From: UMGS1851 sp900555605
GTDB taxonomy: Bacteria > Bacillota > Clostridia > UBA1212 > UBA1255
DNA: 53,206 nucleotides
Direction of reading: 5' to 3'
Assembly: GCA_902472555.1 (NCBI GenBank)
Contig: CABROF010000006.1
Coordinates: 1 to 53,206, forward strand
The notes below the pieces were generated by a model that was given only the letters and a program-made list of their open reading frames with translations, was not told the DNA's origin and did not search any database. This document shows, one piece after another, positions 1 through 8,204 of this stretch (its first letter is position 1; the number at the start of each line of letters is the position of its first letter). The translations under genes were made by a program, and so were the position numbers.

Positions 1-171
1 GCTGCCGTATGCAGCGGCATTTACCGGGACTATTTGGATGCCGCGCGGAATATGGTGCGTATCCGGAAAGTATTTCAGCCGGATATTGCGAAAAGCGAGA
101 TTTATGATCGAAAATACCGTGCCTATACTGCTTGTATAGACGCACTGGCTAAGCAGGAAAGGAAGGAATGA
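1..171 (+). CDS. FGGY-family sugar kinase, C-terminal end (probably ribulokinase)
   Basis: Only the last 56 codons are in the window; the gene begins to the left. The tail YRDYLDAARNMVRIRKVFQP followed by a YDRKYRAY segment is the usual C-terminal helix pattern of FGGY carbohydrate kinases (xylulokinase and ribulokinase). It stops 3 bases before araD, so the two are almost certainly one operon. Since araD makes D-xylulose 5-phosphate from L-ribulose 5-phosphate, I infer that this kinase is AraB, which makes L-ribulose 5-phosphate. An L-xylulokinase is possible, because the catalytic part cannot be seen. Confidence 0.75.
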   Translation, partial: AAVCSGIYRDYLDAARNMVRIRKVFQPDIAKSEIYDRKYRAYTACIDALAKQERKE

Positions 172-174
172 TTT

Positions 175-894
175 ATGATTGACCGTGAACGGCTGCAGGC
201 TATGAAAACACGTGTGCTGCAAGCAAATCTGCAGCTTCCGGCACACGGCCTGGTGACTTACACCTGGGGCAATGTCTCGGAGATCGACAGAGAACGCGGC
301 GTTGTCGTGATTAAACCCTCCGGGGTGGATTATGCAGGAATGTCAGCAGACGATATGGTTGCGGTGGATATGAATGGCAAGACGATAGACGGCAGATATA
401 AGCCATCCTCTGATTTAGCAACACATCTGGCACTTTACCGCGCATTTTCCAGCCTTGGCGGAATTGTACATACACACTCGCGGTGGGCAACGCTTTGGGC
501 CCAGGCCCGGAGAGGAATTCCGCCTTACGGAACCACACATGCAGATTATTTTTACGGAGAAATTCCATGTACGAGAGAAATGACTGCTGAAGAAATCCGG
601 TCTGATTATGAAGCGAATACCGGCCTGGTGATTGTAGAACGCTTCTGCGGGAGGGACCCGGAGACAGTACCGGGCGTACTGGTCAGCCATCACGGACCTT
701 TTACCTGGGGAAAGGATGGCGCGGCAGCGGTACATAATGCGGTCGTACTGGAGGAAATTGCAATGATGGCGTATTATACGGAACAGCTTGGACAAACCGA
801 TGCGATGCCGCAGGTTCTGCTGGATAAGCATTTTTTAAGAAAACACGGCGCCCATGCATACTATGGACAGGAGGGGCCGGAAAAAGGCGGCTGA
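175..894 (+). CDS. araD: L-ribulose-5-phosphate 4-epimerase
   Basis: 239 aa, class II aldolase/epimerase fold, cytoplasmic. It converts L-ribulose 5-phosphate to D-xylulose 5-phosphate, feeding arabinose into the pentose phosphate pathway. The sequence follows E. coli AraD closely from memory: the N-terminal TWGNVS and KPSGVDY segments, the zinc-binding HTHSRWATLWAQ motif (His near 100 and 102), GTTHADYFYG, VSHHGPFTWG (third metal-ligand His near 176) and the C-terminal DKHFLRKHG. The start at 175 has AAGGAAGGA just upstream. It follows the FGGY kinase end by 3 bases and is closed by a terminator hairpin at 922-951. No araA is seen; it may lie to the left. Confidence 0.96.
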   Translation: MIDRERLQAMKTRVLQANLQLPAHGLVTYTWGNVSEIDRERGVVVIKPSGVDYAGMSADDMVAVDMNGKTIDGRYKPSSDLATHLALYRAFSSLGGIVHTHSRWATLWAQARRGIPPYGTTHADYFYGEIPCTREMTAEEIRSDYEANTGLVIVERFCGRDPETVPGVLVSHHGPFTWGKDGAAAVHNAVVLEEIAMMAYYTEQLGQTDAMPQVLLDKHFLRKHGAHAYYGQEGPEKGG

Positions 895-921
895 CATCCG
901 ATCGCCGGATCGCTTCTGCGG

Positions 922-951
922 CAGCGTTCCCATTTTGGGGACGCTGTTTTT
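922..951 (+). terminator. Rho-independent terminator after araD
   Basis: A 10-bp stem CAGCGTTCCC (922-931) pairs with GGGGACGCTG (937-946) with one G-T wobble and loop ATTTT, followed by TTTTT. It lies 27 bases after the araD stop and ends the arabinose operon. Confidence 0.85.
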
Positions 952-1072
952 GTATATAAAGTATACTTCTTTAACAAAAAGTGCGTAATTTCCGACGAAT
1001 TTAATTGTTTGAGATATCCTATATAAAAACGTACTATATTTAAACAAATATATAAATTCATTATTTAAATAC

Positions 1073-1101
1073 TTGAATAATAGGTAAAATGGCATTATAA
1101 T
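1073..1101 (+). promoter_or_regulatory. Sigma-A-type promoter of the surface-protein gene
   Basis: -35 TTGAAT (1073-1078), 17-base spacer, -10 TATAAT (1096-1101). The predicted start of transcription near 1108 falls inside the palindrome at 1106-1134, giving a leader of about 150 bases before the ATG at 1259. Confidence 0.7.
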
Positions 1102-1105
1102 GCGG

Positions 1106-1134
1106 AAAGTATAATTTATTTTAAATTATACTTT
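1106..1134. promoter_or_regulatory. Perfect 13-3-13 inverted repeat at the transcription start
   Basis: AAAGTATAATTTA (1106-1118) and TAAATTATACTTT (1122-1134) are exact reverse complements with loop TTT, followed by TT. Placed directly after the -10, it could be an operator or a 5' stem-loop in the mRNA. The half-site AAGTATA is also present in the palindrome AAGTATACTT at 959-968, which favours an operator with an upstream second site. The U-run after it also makes it look like a weak early terminator. Confidence 0.55.
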
Positions 1135-1258
1135 TTCACAAACATCCATATAAGCAGAAGAACGCTGTATCAGGAAGCGGTCTCCGCTGTGCCAATAAGG
1201 CGATACAGATTATGGACTCCTGCGGATATTGGAAATTTTTAAGGAAGGTGAATTGTGC

Positions 1259-3925
1259 ATGAAGCAAGTCAAGCGAAAAAGGGTACTGCCCCTGCTGCTG
1301 TCATTTGCGGTCGTACTGGCCATGTGTACCGGTGCGGCGGTATTGGCGGCAAATATGCCGGAGGGAGAAGGTGAAGCCGCAGGCTATTCTATTGGCGAAA
1401 ATGATGTCTGCCGGATCGGGGATACAGGGTATACCTCTTTAAAGGATGCCTTCGCATCGGAAGAGAATGAGGCTGAGGTTGTTTTGGTGAAAGACATTAC
1501 CGGATTGACAAAAGATGACATTGCCGTTGTTCCGGAAGGAAAAGCGGTCATTCTGAATATGTCCGGAAAAAGCATTACCGTTGATCCGGCCTTTGAAGGA
1601 CGTCCGATTATCAATCGCGGTACGCTTACCGTTACCGGAAACGGGACGATTGACAGTTCTGCCTCTGAGTTTGGCGGATATGGCGCGATTGATGACTACG
1701 GCACACTGATCATTGAAAATGGTACCTTCCGCGGCAGTGTTATGGCAAACGGCGCGGATATTAAAGTGCGGCCGGAAGCGGAAGCCGTGATTCGCGGCGG
1801 CTTGTTTGAGGGAGCTACCTGCGCGGTTTACAGCGAAGGCAAGCTGACGATTCATAACGGCACATTTGTTACCACTTCCTGCAACCAGACAAAAGATTCT
1901 CAGGGAAACGGCGGACATTGGGCTTATTGTATCAACAGCCGCGGAGAGCTTTATTTTTATGACGGCTCCGTAACCGGCGTGCAGGGCGGTCTTGGAATCA
2001 GCAACGGATATGCGGAAGTGAAGGGTGGAACCTTCAAAACCGTAGGCTGTGAACACAGTGCGGAGGGTGCGTACTCTTTTTACGCTCTGTATATTGCAGG
2101 TGAAGTCGGCGTTGTTGAAGCGCATATCTCCGGCGGCAGCTACGAATCGGCAAGCAGAGTTGCGGTTCTCTGCGGCAATGACAATCTCGGCGGCGACGGC
2201 GGTATTAATGCAAAGGCAACGGCTTATATTACAGGAGGTACCTTTGTCGGCGGCGGAAATAGCCCGGCAATGCAGGCAGGAAAGAATACCGGAGATCCCA
2301 ATATTACCGGCGGGAAATTCAGCAGCGATGTTTCTGCTTATGTTCCGGCAGGCAATCAGGTGATGGAGCAGGACGGAAAGTATATTGTTGTAATTGATGA
2401 GGAAACTGCTGTTGCCAAGATTGGAACGGCCGGTTATACCACGCTCCAGGCGGCTGTTGATGCTGCCGGGGAGAAGGCCGTAATTACGCTTTTACAGCAG
2501 ACGATTACCGAAAGCATCGAGATTCCCGCGGAAAAAACAGTCACGCTGGACTTAAACGGCTGTACCCTGAAGAACAGCGGTGCAAAGCACACTATCATCA
2601 ACAAGGGAGATCTGACAATTACCGGCGACGGCACCGTGGACAATGTAAACCACGGAAAAGCGGCAATTTACAACGACCGCACCGGTCATGTTACAATTTT
2701 AAGGGGAACGTTTACGCGCAGCAATGAAGCTGGTGTTAATCCAAACAATAACGGCGGAAATTCTTTTTATGTCATACAAAATCTGGGAACCATGACCATC
2801 GGTGAAGAAGGCGCGGATAACAGCGGGATTGTGGTAACTGCCAATGGAGGCTATTCCAGCTTGATTGCAAATGGCTACTATAATGGCAAAAACGAAACCA
2901 ATACCCCGACGCTGACGATTTACGGCGGTCAGTTCAGCGGCGGCATCAATGTCGTAAAGAACGATGACCGCGGTGAGCTAACGATTATGGATGGTACGTT
3001 CAGCAATACATATGGTCCTGCAATCATGAACTGGAATGTGGCTGTGATTCACGATGGTACCTTTACGGTCAATCATACGGCAAGTGCCGTACTTGCAAAC
3101 GGTTATTACGATAACGGCTATGATCAGGGGATATTGACCATTCAGGGCGGTACTTTTACAGCCAGCAATAACGGCACCGGCGCTTTATTCGGGTATGGAG
3201 TCGGCAGCGAAAAAGGAGGCAGCCTTGCCATTGCTGACGGTAAATTTAACGGATCGGTTTTAGTGGGCGATGATTATCCTTATCAGCCTGCCATCAGCGG
3301 CGGTACTTATACGACTGCAATTCCGGATGCATACTGTGCAGATGATTTTCATCCGCATCAAAATGAAGATGGAACGTATTCCGTGCACACACATGAAGCA
3401 GGAACGGAATGGGTTTCGGATGAGGCGCAGCATTGGAATATCTGTACAATCTGTGATGAAAAGGTAAATGCCGCGGCTCATGAGAGTGATGAAGGCGTTG
3501 TAACCACGCCGGCTACGGAAACGACGGAAGGTGTTCGGACTTATTCCTGCACCGTATGCGGACATGTCCTGAGAACGGAACCGATTCCGGTGCTCCCTCA
3601 TACGCATAATTACGATTCCGCATGGAATTTCGATGATGAGAATCATTGGCATGAATGCACCTGCGGTGATAAAGCAGATATCGCAGCGCATCAGTACGGT
3701 GACTGGTCCGTTACGAAAGAAGCTACGGAAACCGAGGATGGAAGCAAGGAAAAGGCTTGCTCTGTCTGCGGCCATAAGGTTGTGGAAGTCATTCCTGCCA
3801 CCGGAGCTCAGCCAGATCCGGGAACCGGTGATTTCAGCAGTATGACGGTTGTGCTGATCCTGACAGCGCTTGCGGTGGGAGTAACAGGCATGGCAGTTTT
3901 GAAAAGAAAACGCAGAACAGAGTGA
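1259..3925 (+). CDS. Secreted, membrane-anchored surface protein with beta-helix-like and Cys/His/Trp repeats
   Basis: 888 aa from ATG 1259, chosen because AAGGAAGGTG sits 8 bases upstream and the translation then begins with a signal peptide (MKQVKRKR, a Leu/Val-rich core, AANM near residue 33). Residues about 50-360 and 385-700 are two copies of one unit starting IGDTGYTSLKDAF and IGTAGYTTLQAAV, each continuing into short TLTVTGNGTID / GGTF repeats typical of right-handed beta-helix (pectate-lyase-like) adhesins. Two HTHxxxxxW...HW..C..C...C..CGH modules follow (about 709-850). The C-terminus has GTGD (about 856), a hydrophobic helix and KRKRR, resembling a sorting signal but without a canonical LPXTG. 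Role: probably cell-surface binding or host/fibre contact; the ligand is unknown. Transcribed alone, between its own promoter and terminator. Confidence 0.85.
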   Translation: MKQVKRKRVLPLLLSFAVVLAMCTGAAVLAANMPEGEGEAAGYSIGENDVCRIGDTGYTSLKDAFASEENEAEVVLVKDITGLTKDDIAVVPEGKAVILNMSGKSITVDPAFEGRPIINRGTLTVTGNGTIDSSASEFGGYGAIDDYGTLIIENGTFRGSVMANGADIKVRPEAEAVIRGGLFEGATCAVYSEGKLTIHNGTFVTTSCNQTKDSQGNGGHWAYCINSRGELYFYDGSVTGVQGGLGISNGYAEVKGGTFKTVGCEHSAEGAYSFYALYIAGEVGVVEAHISGGSYESASRVAVLCGNDNLGGDGGINAKATAYITGGTFVGGGNSPAMQAGKNTGDPNITGGKFSSDVSAYVPAGNQVMEQDGKYIVVIDEETAVAKIGTAGYTTLQAAVDAAGEKAVITLLQQTITESIEIPAEKTVTLDLNGCTLKNSGAKHTIINKGDLTITGDGTVDNVNHGKAAIYNDRTGHVTILRGTFTRSNEAGVNPNNNGGNSFYVIQNLGTMTIGEEGADNSGIVVTANGGYSSLIANGYYNGKNETNTPTLTIYGGQFSGGINVVKNDDRGELTIMDGTFSNTYGPAIMNWNVAVIHDGTFTVNHTASAVLANGYYDNGYDQGILTIQGGTFTASNNGTGALFGYGVGSEKGGSLAIADGKFNGSVLVGDDYPYQPAISGGTYTTAIPDAYCADDFHPHQNEDGTYSVHTHEAGTEWVSDEAQHWNICTICDEKVNAAAHESDEGVVTTPATETTEGVRTYSCTVCGHVLRTEPIPVLPHTHNYDSAWNFDDENHWHECTCGDKADIAAHQYGDWSVTKEATETEDGSKEKACSVCGHKVVEVIPATGAQPDPGTGDFSSMTVVLILTALAVGVTGMAVLKRKRRTE

Positions 3926-3947
3926 GAATAAGAATATTGTTCTGATC

Positions 3948-3985
3948 ACAGCGGCCCTAAGAGAAAGGGCCGCTGTTTTTTTTTT
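3948..3985 (+). terminator. Rho-independent terminator after the surface-protein gene
   Basis: An 11-bp stem ACAGCGGCCCT (3948-3958) / AGGGCCGCTGT (3966-3976), loop AAGAGAA, then a run of ten further Ts. It separates this gene from the convergent glycosidase gene ending at 4042. Confidence 0.92.
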
Positions 3986-4041
3986 CAAGGAAAGCAGATG
4001 GCCATAGAGCAGCGCATAGAAATATTTCGGCGGCATGCGGT

Positions 4042-6036
4042 TTATGCCTTTCTGCACACGGACAGGGCATAGTCAATTAAGGCACAGATGTTGATGGCGC
4101 TTTCCCAAGGACGGTATTGGGTCCCGGCAGGCTTATTGTCATCGTAGAATTCACACCAGATGCGGGTGCTATCCGTAATGTCGAGGGTGTGGGCATACAG
4201 GCGCGCCGCGGCGCATGCCAGCAGTTCTTTATCATTTTCCGGAAGTAGCAGCGGATTTTCATCACAGGCGGATCGTAATTGCAGAATACTATTCAACAAA
4301 AATCCGTAATCATATCCGAGACAGCGAATACCATCCGGGCGCGACGGCAGCTTGCCGGTACGCATATACACGGAACAGGCCGACAGAATATCGTCCGCCA
4401 GCAAGGCCACGGGGATAAAGCGGGAAGGAATAAAGGGCGGCATAAGAGAAACGGATTTCAGCATATAGACGAGGCGTTCATTTGTAAGCGGCATTTCACC
4501 CCGCAGATTCTTAAGCATACAGGCAGGACAAAGATACAGATCCTGCGCGTTTTTTTCCAGCCAGCCGAAATATCCGCAGCTGCCTTCGCAGACTCCGTGC
4601 CGGAACCGCGGCATCTTACCCGCCGCGCATGCCGTCCTCTGCGGATTATTTGTAATCAGCCTGCCGTCTGGCATGAAATTGTCGCGGTATTTTTCACGGC
4701 ATTCTTTGATCGCGGCGGTATAATCGGAAACACAGCCGCAGAAAGAAAGGCCGAGTTTTTCAACCTCCTCTATCAGACGCTGCGTCCCATCGATAAACAG
4801 CAGCGTTGCTTCTGCGGAGCCGTCGAATATGGCGTTGCGGGGCAGAATTCCGCCTGCGATATATGTTTCGTCTCCGTTAAAGGGGAGCATTCCGTCTGCG
4901 AGCTGCGTAATCTGCGCCTGCACCGCCCATTCCAGCATGGGAAGCATTTTACGCAGATATTCCTTTTTCTCACACGCATCCTTTAGCGTGTCGCAGCACT
5001 GCAAAACGAGGAGCACGATATAACCTGTAATTTCCACATGATCATTTTCATGGATATGCCTAACATGCGGGAGACTGAGCCCGTGTGCATTCTGCACGGC
5101 GCCGCATTCTGTAAAGTTGTGCAGGAAATATTCTGTGACAGCAAATGCTTCATTGGTCATGCCAAGCTGCAAAAGTCCTTTTGTGACGCCGAACTGATCG
5201 CGGACGTATCCGAGATGGAAGGGATAGCCGGCTAAGATTCCGCCGTTTTTATCCTGCTGGACTTTGATTGCCAGTTTACAGCTTTCGATGGACTGCAGCA
5301 GTTCGTCCCGCAGGGGAACGTCTGCGGGTAGTTCGGAAGAAAAGTCTTTTGTACCGGCAAAGAATGTTTTCCACATAGCCATGTAATCTTGCTGCATCTG
5401 CTCCCGGTCTGCGCTGAGCGCATATTCTGTGTTCAGCAGTGTCTCCGGATAAGAGGGGCCTCCGACAACCATAAAAAAGCCATTTGCAGCAGTAAAGCAA
5501 AGGTCCCGTTCTTCCGTGCGCACAGCGGCCGGATTTGCAGCATCCGCGTCTGCGGCGTAAAATATAATGATATTATTGATTTCATATTCCGTCGGATAAT
5601 TAAAAAAGACAGGGGTTCCGGAGGGAATCAGCGTTCGAACCATCCGGTAGCGGCCGCTGCCGGCCTGTGCCGGAAAACGGTCCGTAAAATCCTGCCATAC
5701 CATATAGTCCGGAAAATGAAAACGAAATGTGACCGGGGCATCTGCTGAAGAAACGGTTCTGCACCAGACAGGCTTGCCTTCAGCGCAGAAATCCTGCAGC
5801 ACCGCCGTTTTTTTATGTTCGTTACTTTGCAGCGTATAGGTATAGGCAGCGGTTTCCGGAACGCGCCGCAGTGTACTGCTGAATGCGGTTTCTCCTGCTA
5901 CCCGGTCCAGAGAAATTGTGCCCAGGGAGGGAGAACTGTAGGGGGCTCCGAAATAGTCGATTACATCGGTTTCATGGCAATAGGCGATGATATGGCCGTT
6001 GCCTATGGCATGAATAGAAAATTGATTATCCTGCAT
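4042..6036 (-). CDS. Predicted cytoplasmic (alpha/alpha)6 glycosidase-like protein, paralogue A
   Basis: 664 aa. Start chosen at ATG 6036, which has AAGGA 9 bases upstream; an in-frame ATG at 6054 has a much weaker site. There is no signal peptide, so it should act on oligosaccharides inside the cell. An N-terminal beta-rich part (about 1-235) precedes a helical domain with GYVRDQFG (about 276-283) and PFNGDETY (about 385-392), the layout of six-hairpin glycosidases; the acidic residues in YVRD and FNGDET are candidate catalytic residues. It shares both motifs with the divergent neighbour at 6273-8204. An apparent Cys4 motif (C483-x3-C487-x15-C503-x2-C506) could bind zinc, which is unusual for such enzymes. 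Substrate unknown; it could also be a phosphorylase. Confidence 0.7.
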   Translation of the reverse strand: MQDNQFSIHAIGNGHIIAYCHETDVIDYFGAPYSSPSLGTISLDRVAGETAFSSTLRRVPETAAYTYTLQSNEHKKTAVLQDFCAEGKPVWCRTVSSADAPVTFRFHFPDYMVWQDFTDRFPAQAGSGRYRMVRTLIPSGTPVFFNYPTEYEINNIIIFYAADADAANPAAVRTEERDLCFTAANGFFMVVGGPSYPETLLNTEYALSADREQMQQDYMAMWKTFFAGTKDFSSELPADVPLRDELLQSIESCKLAIKVQQDKNGGILAGYPFHLGYVRDQFGVTKGLLQLGMTNEAFAVTEYFLHNFTECGAVQNAHGLSLPHVRHIHENDHVEITGYIVLLVLQCCDTLKDACEKKEYLRKMLPMLEWAVQAQITQLADGMLPFNGDETYIAGGILPRNAIFDGSAEATLLFIDGTQRLIEEVEKLGLSFCGCVSDYTAAIKECREKYRDNFMPDGRLITNNPQRTACAAGKMPRFRHGVCEGSCGYFGWLEKNAQDLYLCPACMLKNLRGEMPLTNERLVYMLKSVSLMPPFIPSRFIPVALLADDILSACSVYMRTGKLPSRPDGIRCLGYDYGFLLNSILQLRSACDENPLLLPENDKELLACAAARLYAHTLDITDSTRIWCEFYDDNKPAGTQYRPWESAINICALIDYALSVCRKA

Positions 6037-6066
6037 GGTCAGCACATCCTTCATTTTGATTATTCC

Positions 6067-6084
6067 GCATATGCTATCATATGC
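6067..6084. promoter_or_regulatory. Perfect 18-bp palindrome over the -10 of paralogue A
   Basis: GCATATG (6067-6073), spacer CTAT, CATATGC (6078-6084): exact inverted repeats overlapping the -10 hexamer of the minus-strand promoter. The placement fits a repressor operator, for example of a sugar-responsive regulator, but no regulator gene is adjacent. Confidence 0.5.
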
Positions 6085-6104
6085 TGTTTCTGACAGGTTG
6101 GCAA
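6076..6104 (-). promoter_or_regulatory. Promoter of glycosidase paralogue A
   Basis: Read on the minus strand: -35 TTGCCA (6104-6099), 17-base spacer, -10 TATGAT (6081-6076). Transcription would begin about 30 bases before the ATG at 6036. Confidence 0.6.
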
Positions 6105-6167
6105 TGTGTTTTTTTTGTACATTTTATGCTTTCTTTTGGATAATTGCGAGACAATGTAGATCCTTTC

Positions 6168-6196
6168 TTGCCGCGGATGGTTTCGTGTGGTAAAAT
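6168..6196 (+). promoter_or_regulatory. Promoter of glycosidase paralogue B
   Basis: -35 TTGCCG (6168-6173), 17-base spacer ending in TGTGG (extended -10), -10 TAAAAT (6191-6196). It lies about 75 bases before the ATG at 6273 and is divergent from the promoter at 6076-6104. Confidence 0.5.
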
Positions 6197-6272
6197 GCGG
6201 CCGGATGTGATCCGGGCAGTTTCAGCGGACAAAATATAAAAAATGGCCTTTTGGAAAGGAATGAAGCGATAG

Positions 6273-8204
6273 ATGGAAAATGAGCTGTTGACATATGCAC
6301 GGCAAAACATGGTCCCGTATCTCGGGCATGCCGACTCTTATTTTTTGGGAAACGGAATTGTAGGAGGATCCGGCAGTGCCGACGGAAATCTGAATTTTTT
6401 AATCGGACCGGACTATACCTGCCCGAATTATCTTTCTCGGGAAACATTTTATATAACGGTGGATGGGATACGTTGTGCGCTTTCCTTTTCTATGCATAGG
6501 ATTCGGGGAAGCGGGATCTACTGCGGCAGCTGTACGGCCGGTCCGCTGCATATCTGGCTGGTAGAGTATACCATGGAGGATGAGGACTTTTTGTGCAGAT
6601 ATCTGATCGTACAGAACCACGGCGCTGCTTCTTGTATGGCTGTGATTACTGCAGAAATTACGGCTTTTGAAAGTGACTGCAGGTGCGGACAGACTGTGGG
6701 GAGACCGTATCTGCAGCTTGTAAAAGATACAAGCCGCTGGTGTTTCGGAAATCGGGAGACGCGAAATTGGGCGGATCGTTCGGCGTATCTGTTTTATCAT
6801 ATTCCTGGTGAGGCGCAAACGGACGGCATACACACGGCGGCGGAAATCCTCCCGGCAGAATGTGAGGCGGATACGTTTCTGATGCAGTGTACGCTGCATG
6901 TTGCCGCCGGCTGCGAAGCGGCGGCGGGACTTTACCACCTTGTTGCATATCATGACGGCATGGAGGATGCCGCGGTCCTGCAGCAGATAGAGGCACTGTG
7001 CCGCAGAGATCCGCAAACGGATATTTGCGGGAGTCTGCATCAGTGGAGAATATGGCTTGAAAAGGGAAGTGTGCCGGGGCGGATTTCAGATCCGCTGCTG
7101 CGGGATGTGACGGAATCTTTGCTGCTTTGCGTGAAAATGCAGCAGAATCGAGACGGGGGCTGCATTGCGGGAATCCGCAAATACGCCAATTCCTATGTGC
7201 GCGATACGCACGGCTGCATGCGCCTTCTGAATATTGCAGGGCACACGGAGGAAACCGAAAAGCTGATTTTGAATATTCACGGGAAATGGGAACGCGCTGG
7301 CTTCATTCCCAACTGGTGGTCCATGGGGTCGGATGCGTTTATCGGACATTCCTTTTGCAATGATGCTTCTGAAGTAACGGCTTATTACATCTTTATGATA
7401 CGGGATTATCTTCGGGCGGGCGGTGATCCCGCGATCCTCAGCCGCGTAATGCCGTCTGTAAAATGGGCGGCCGAGGCGCAGATAGAGGAATTGAAAACAC
7501 ATAATATGGCAATGTGCTTTAATGGAGATGAGACAGAGCAGTACTGCTGCAACCGGGATGGAGAAGAATACGGCGGTTTTTCCGGTCCCCCGATATGGCA
7601 TGATCGCAAATACTTTTCCTTTGCCTCCATGACGGCGGCGCTGACTGCTGTGGAATATTACGCGGAGCTTACCAATCACGAGGCATATCAGGCTTTCTGC
7701 TGCCGGCTGCGGGCGCAGATCGATGCCCTGTTTTATGACGAAGATGCCGGACGTTATCATTGGGCGGCTGCAATCGGGGAGGACGGCCGCCTGAACGCTG
7801 CCCCCGGGTACTTGACAAATTACGCACTTATGCCTGTTTGGATCGGCGCAAAGCTGCTGCAGGGCAAGGAGCGGTCAGAAGCCCTGGCGGCTTTGCAGGC
7901 AGTGCATCCGCAAACCGGATTTCTGCCGAACTGTCCCGGGATCATGGAGGGATTCTGCGGCAACACGCTGGGGTATGCACTGTACGCAATGCTTCAGCTC
8001 GGCCTGCCGGGGCAGGAGGCAGTAAAGGATACCATACTGCATGCCGGCATTTTGGGACAATACGGGACAATTTCCGAATTTTACGGACCGGGCGGCACGC
8101 CGAACGGCCATTCCTTCCGGGGATTTGAAGGCGGTATCTTAGGAGAGGCGCTGGTGAAATATGCTTACCGTACAGAAACGGAAGATGCTTCCGCTACGGG
8201 TTGA
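6273..8204 (+). CDS. Predicted cytoplasmic (alpha/alpha)6 glycosidase-like protein, paralogue B
   Basis: 643 aa, no signal peptide. The N-terminal half is beta-rich with GNGIVGGSGSADG (about 26-38). The C-terminal helical domain has VKMQQNRDGGCIAG (about 287-300), SYVRDTHG (307-314), NDASEVTAYY and CFNGDET (415-421), matching the pattern of paralogue A (KVQQDKNGGILAG, GYVRDQFG, PFNGDET). I infer a related, probably complementary, hydrolase or phosphorylase acting on imported oligosaccharides; family and substrate are not identified. The ribosome binding site GGAAAGGA (6253-6260) is 12 bases from the ATG, longer than usual, and a 3-codon ATG..TAG frame lies between. Its last 11 bases overlap the convergent rluA-type gene. 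Confidence 0.7.
   Translation: MENELLTYARQNMVPYLGHADSYFLGNGIVGGSGSADGNLNFLIGPDYTCPNYLSRETFYITVDGIRCALSFSMHRIRGSGIYCGSCTAGPLHIWLVEYTMEDEDFLCRYLIVQNHGAASCMAVITAEITAFESDCRCGQTVGRPYLQLVKDTSRWCFGNRETRNWADRSAYLFYHIPGEAQTDGIHTAAEILPAECEADTFLMQCTLHVAAGCEAAAGLYHLVAYHDGMEDAAVLQQIEALCRRDPQTDICGSLHQWRIWLEKGSVPGRISDPLLRDVTESLLLCVKMQQNRDGGCIAGIRKYANSYVRDTHGCMRLLNIAGHTEETEKLILNIHGKWERAGFIPNWWSMGSDAFIGHSFCNDASEVTAYYIFMIRDYLRAGGDPAILSRVMPSVKWAAEAQIEELKTHNMAMCFNGDETEQYCCNRDGEEYGGFSGPPIWHDRKYFSFASMTAALTAVEYYAELTNHEAYQAFCCRLRAQIDALFYDEDAGRYHWAAAIGEDGRLNAAPGYLTNYALMPVWIGAKLLQGKERSEALAALQAVHPQTGFLPNCPGIMEGFCGNTLGYALYAMLQLGLPGQEAVKDTILHAGILGQYGTISEFYGPGGTPNGHSFRGFEGGILGEALVKYAYRTETEDASATG

Larger units (their letters stand above)
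895..1258. other. Intergenic region between araD and the surface-protein gene
   Basis: 364 bases without a gene. It holds the araD terminator (922-951), a 10-bp palindrome AAGTATACTT (959-968), a very AT-rich stretch (about 955-1140), a promoter (1073-1101), a perfect 29-base inverted repeat (1106-1134) and the ribosome binding site AAGGAAGGTG (1241-1250). No convincing small ORF was seen. Confidence 0.7.

Noticed and set aside
1439..2125. 228-codon open frame on the minus strand
   Set aside because: Antisense shadow of the beta-helix repeats.
3260..4057. 265-codon open frame on the minus strand
   Set aside because: It lies opposite the Cys/His repeat end of the surface-protein gene and the terminator, is Arg/Ile/Phe-rich like an antisense shadow, and has no plausible domain.
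4279..4986. 235-codon open frame on the plus strand
   Set aside because: Antisense to glycosidase paralogue A, which has clear motifs; composition (Arg/His/Gln-rich) is that of a shadow frame.
7086..7760. 224-codon open frame on the minus strand
   Set aside because: Antisense to glycosidase paralogue B; no start signal or domain.
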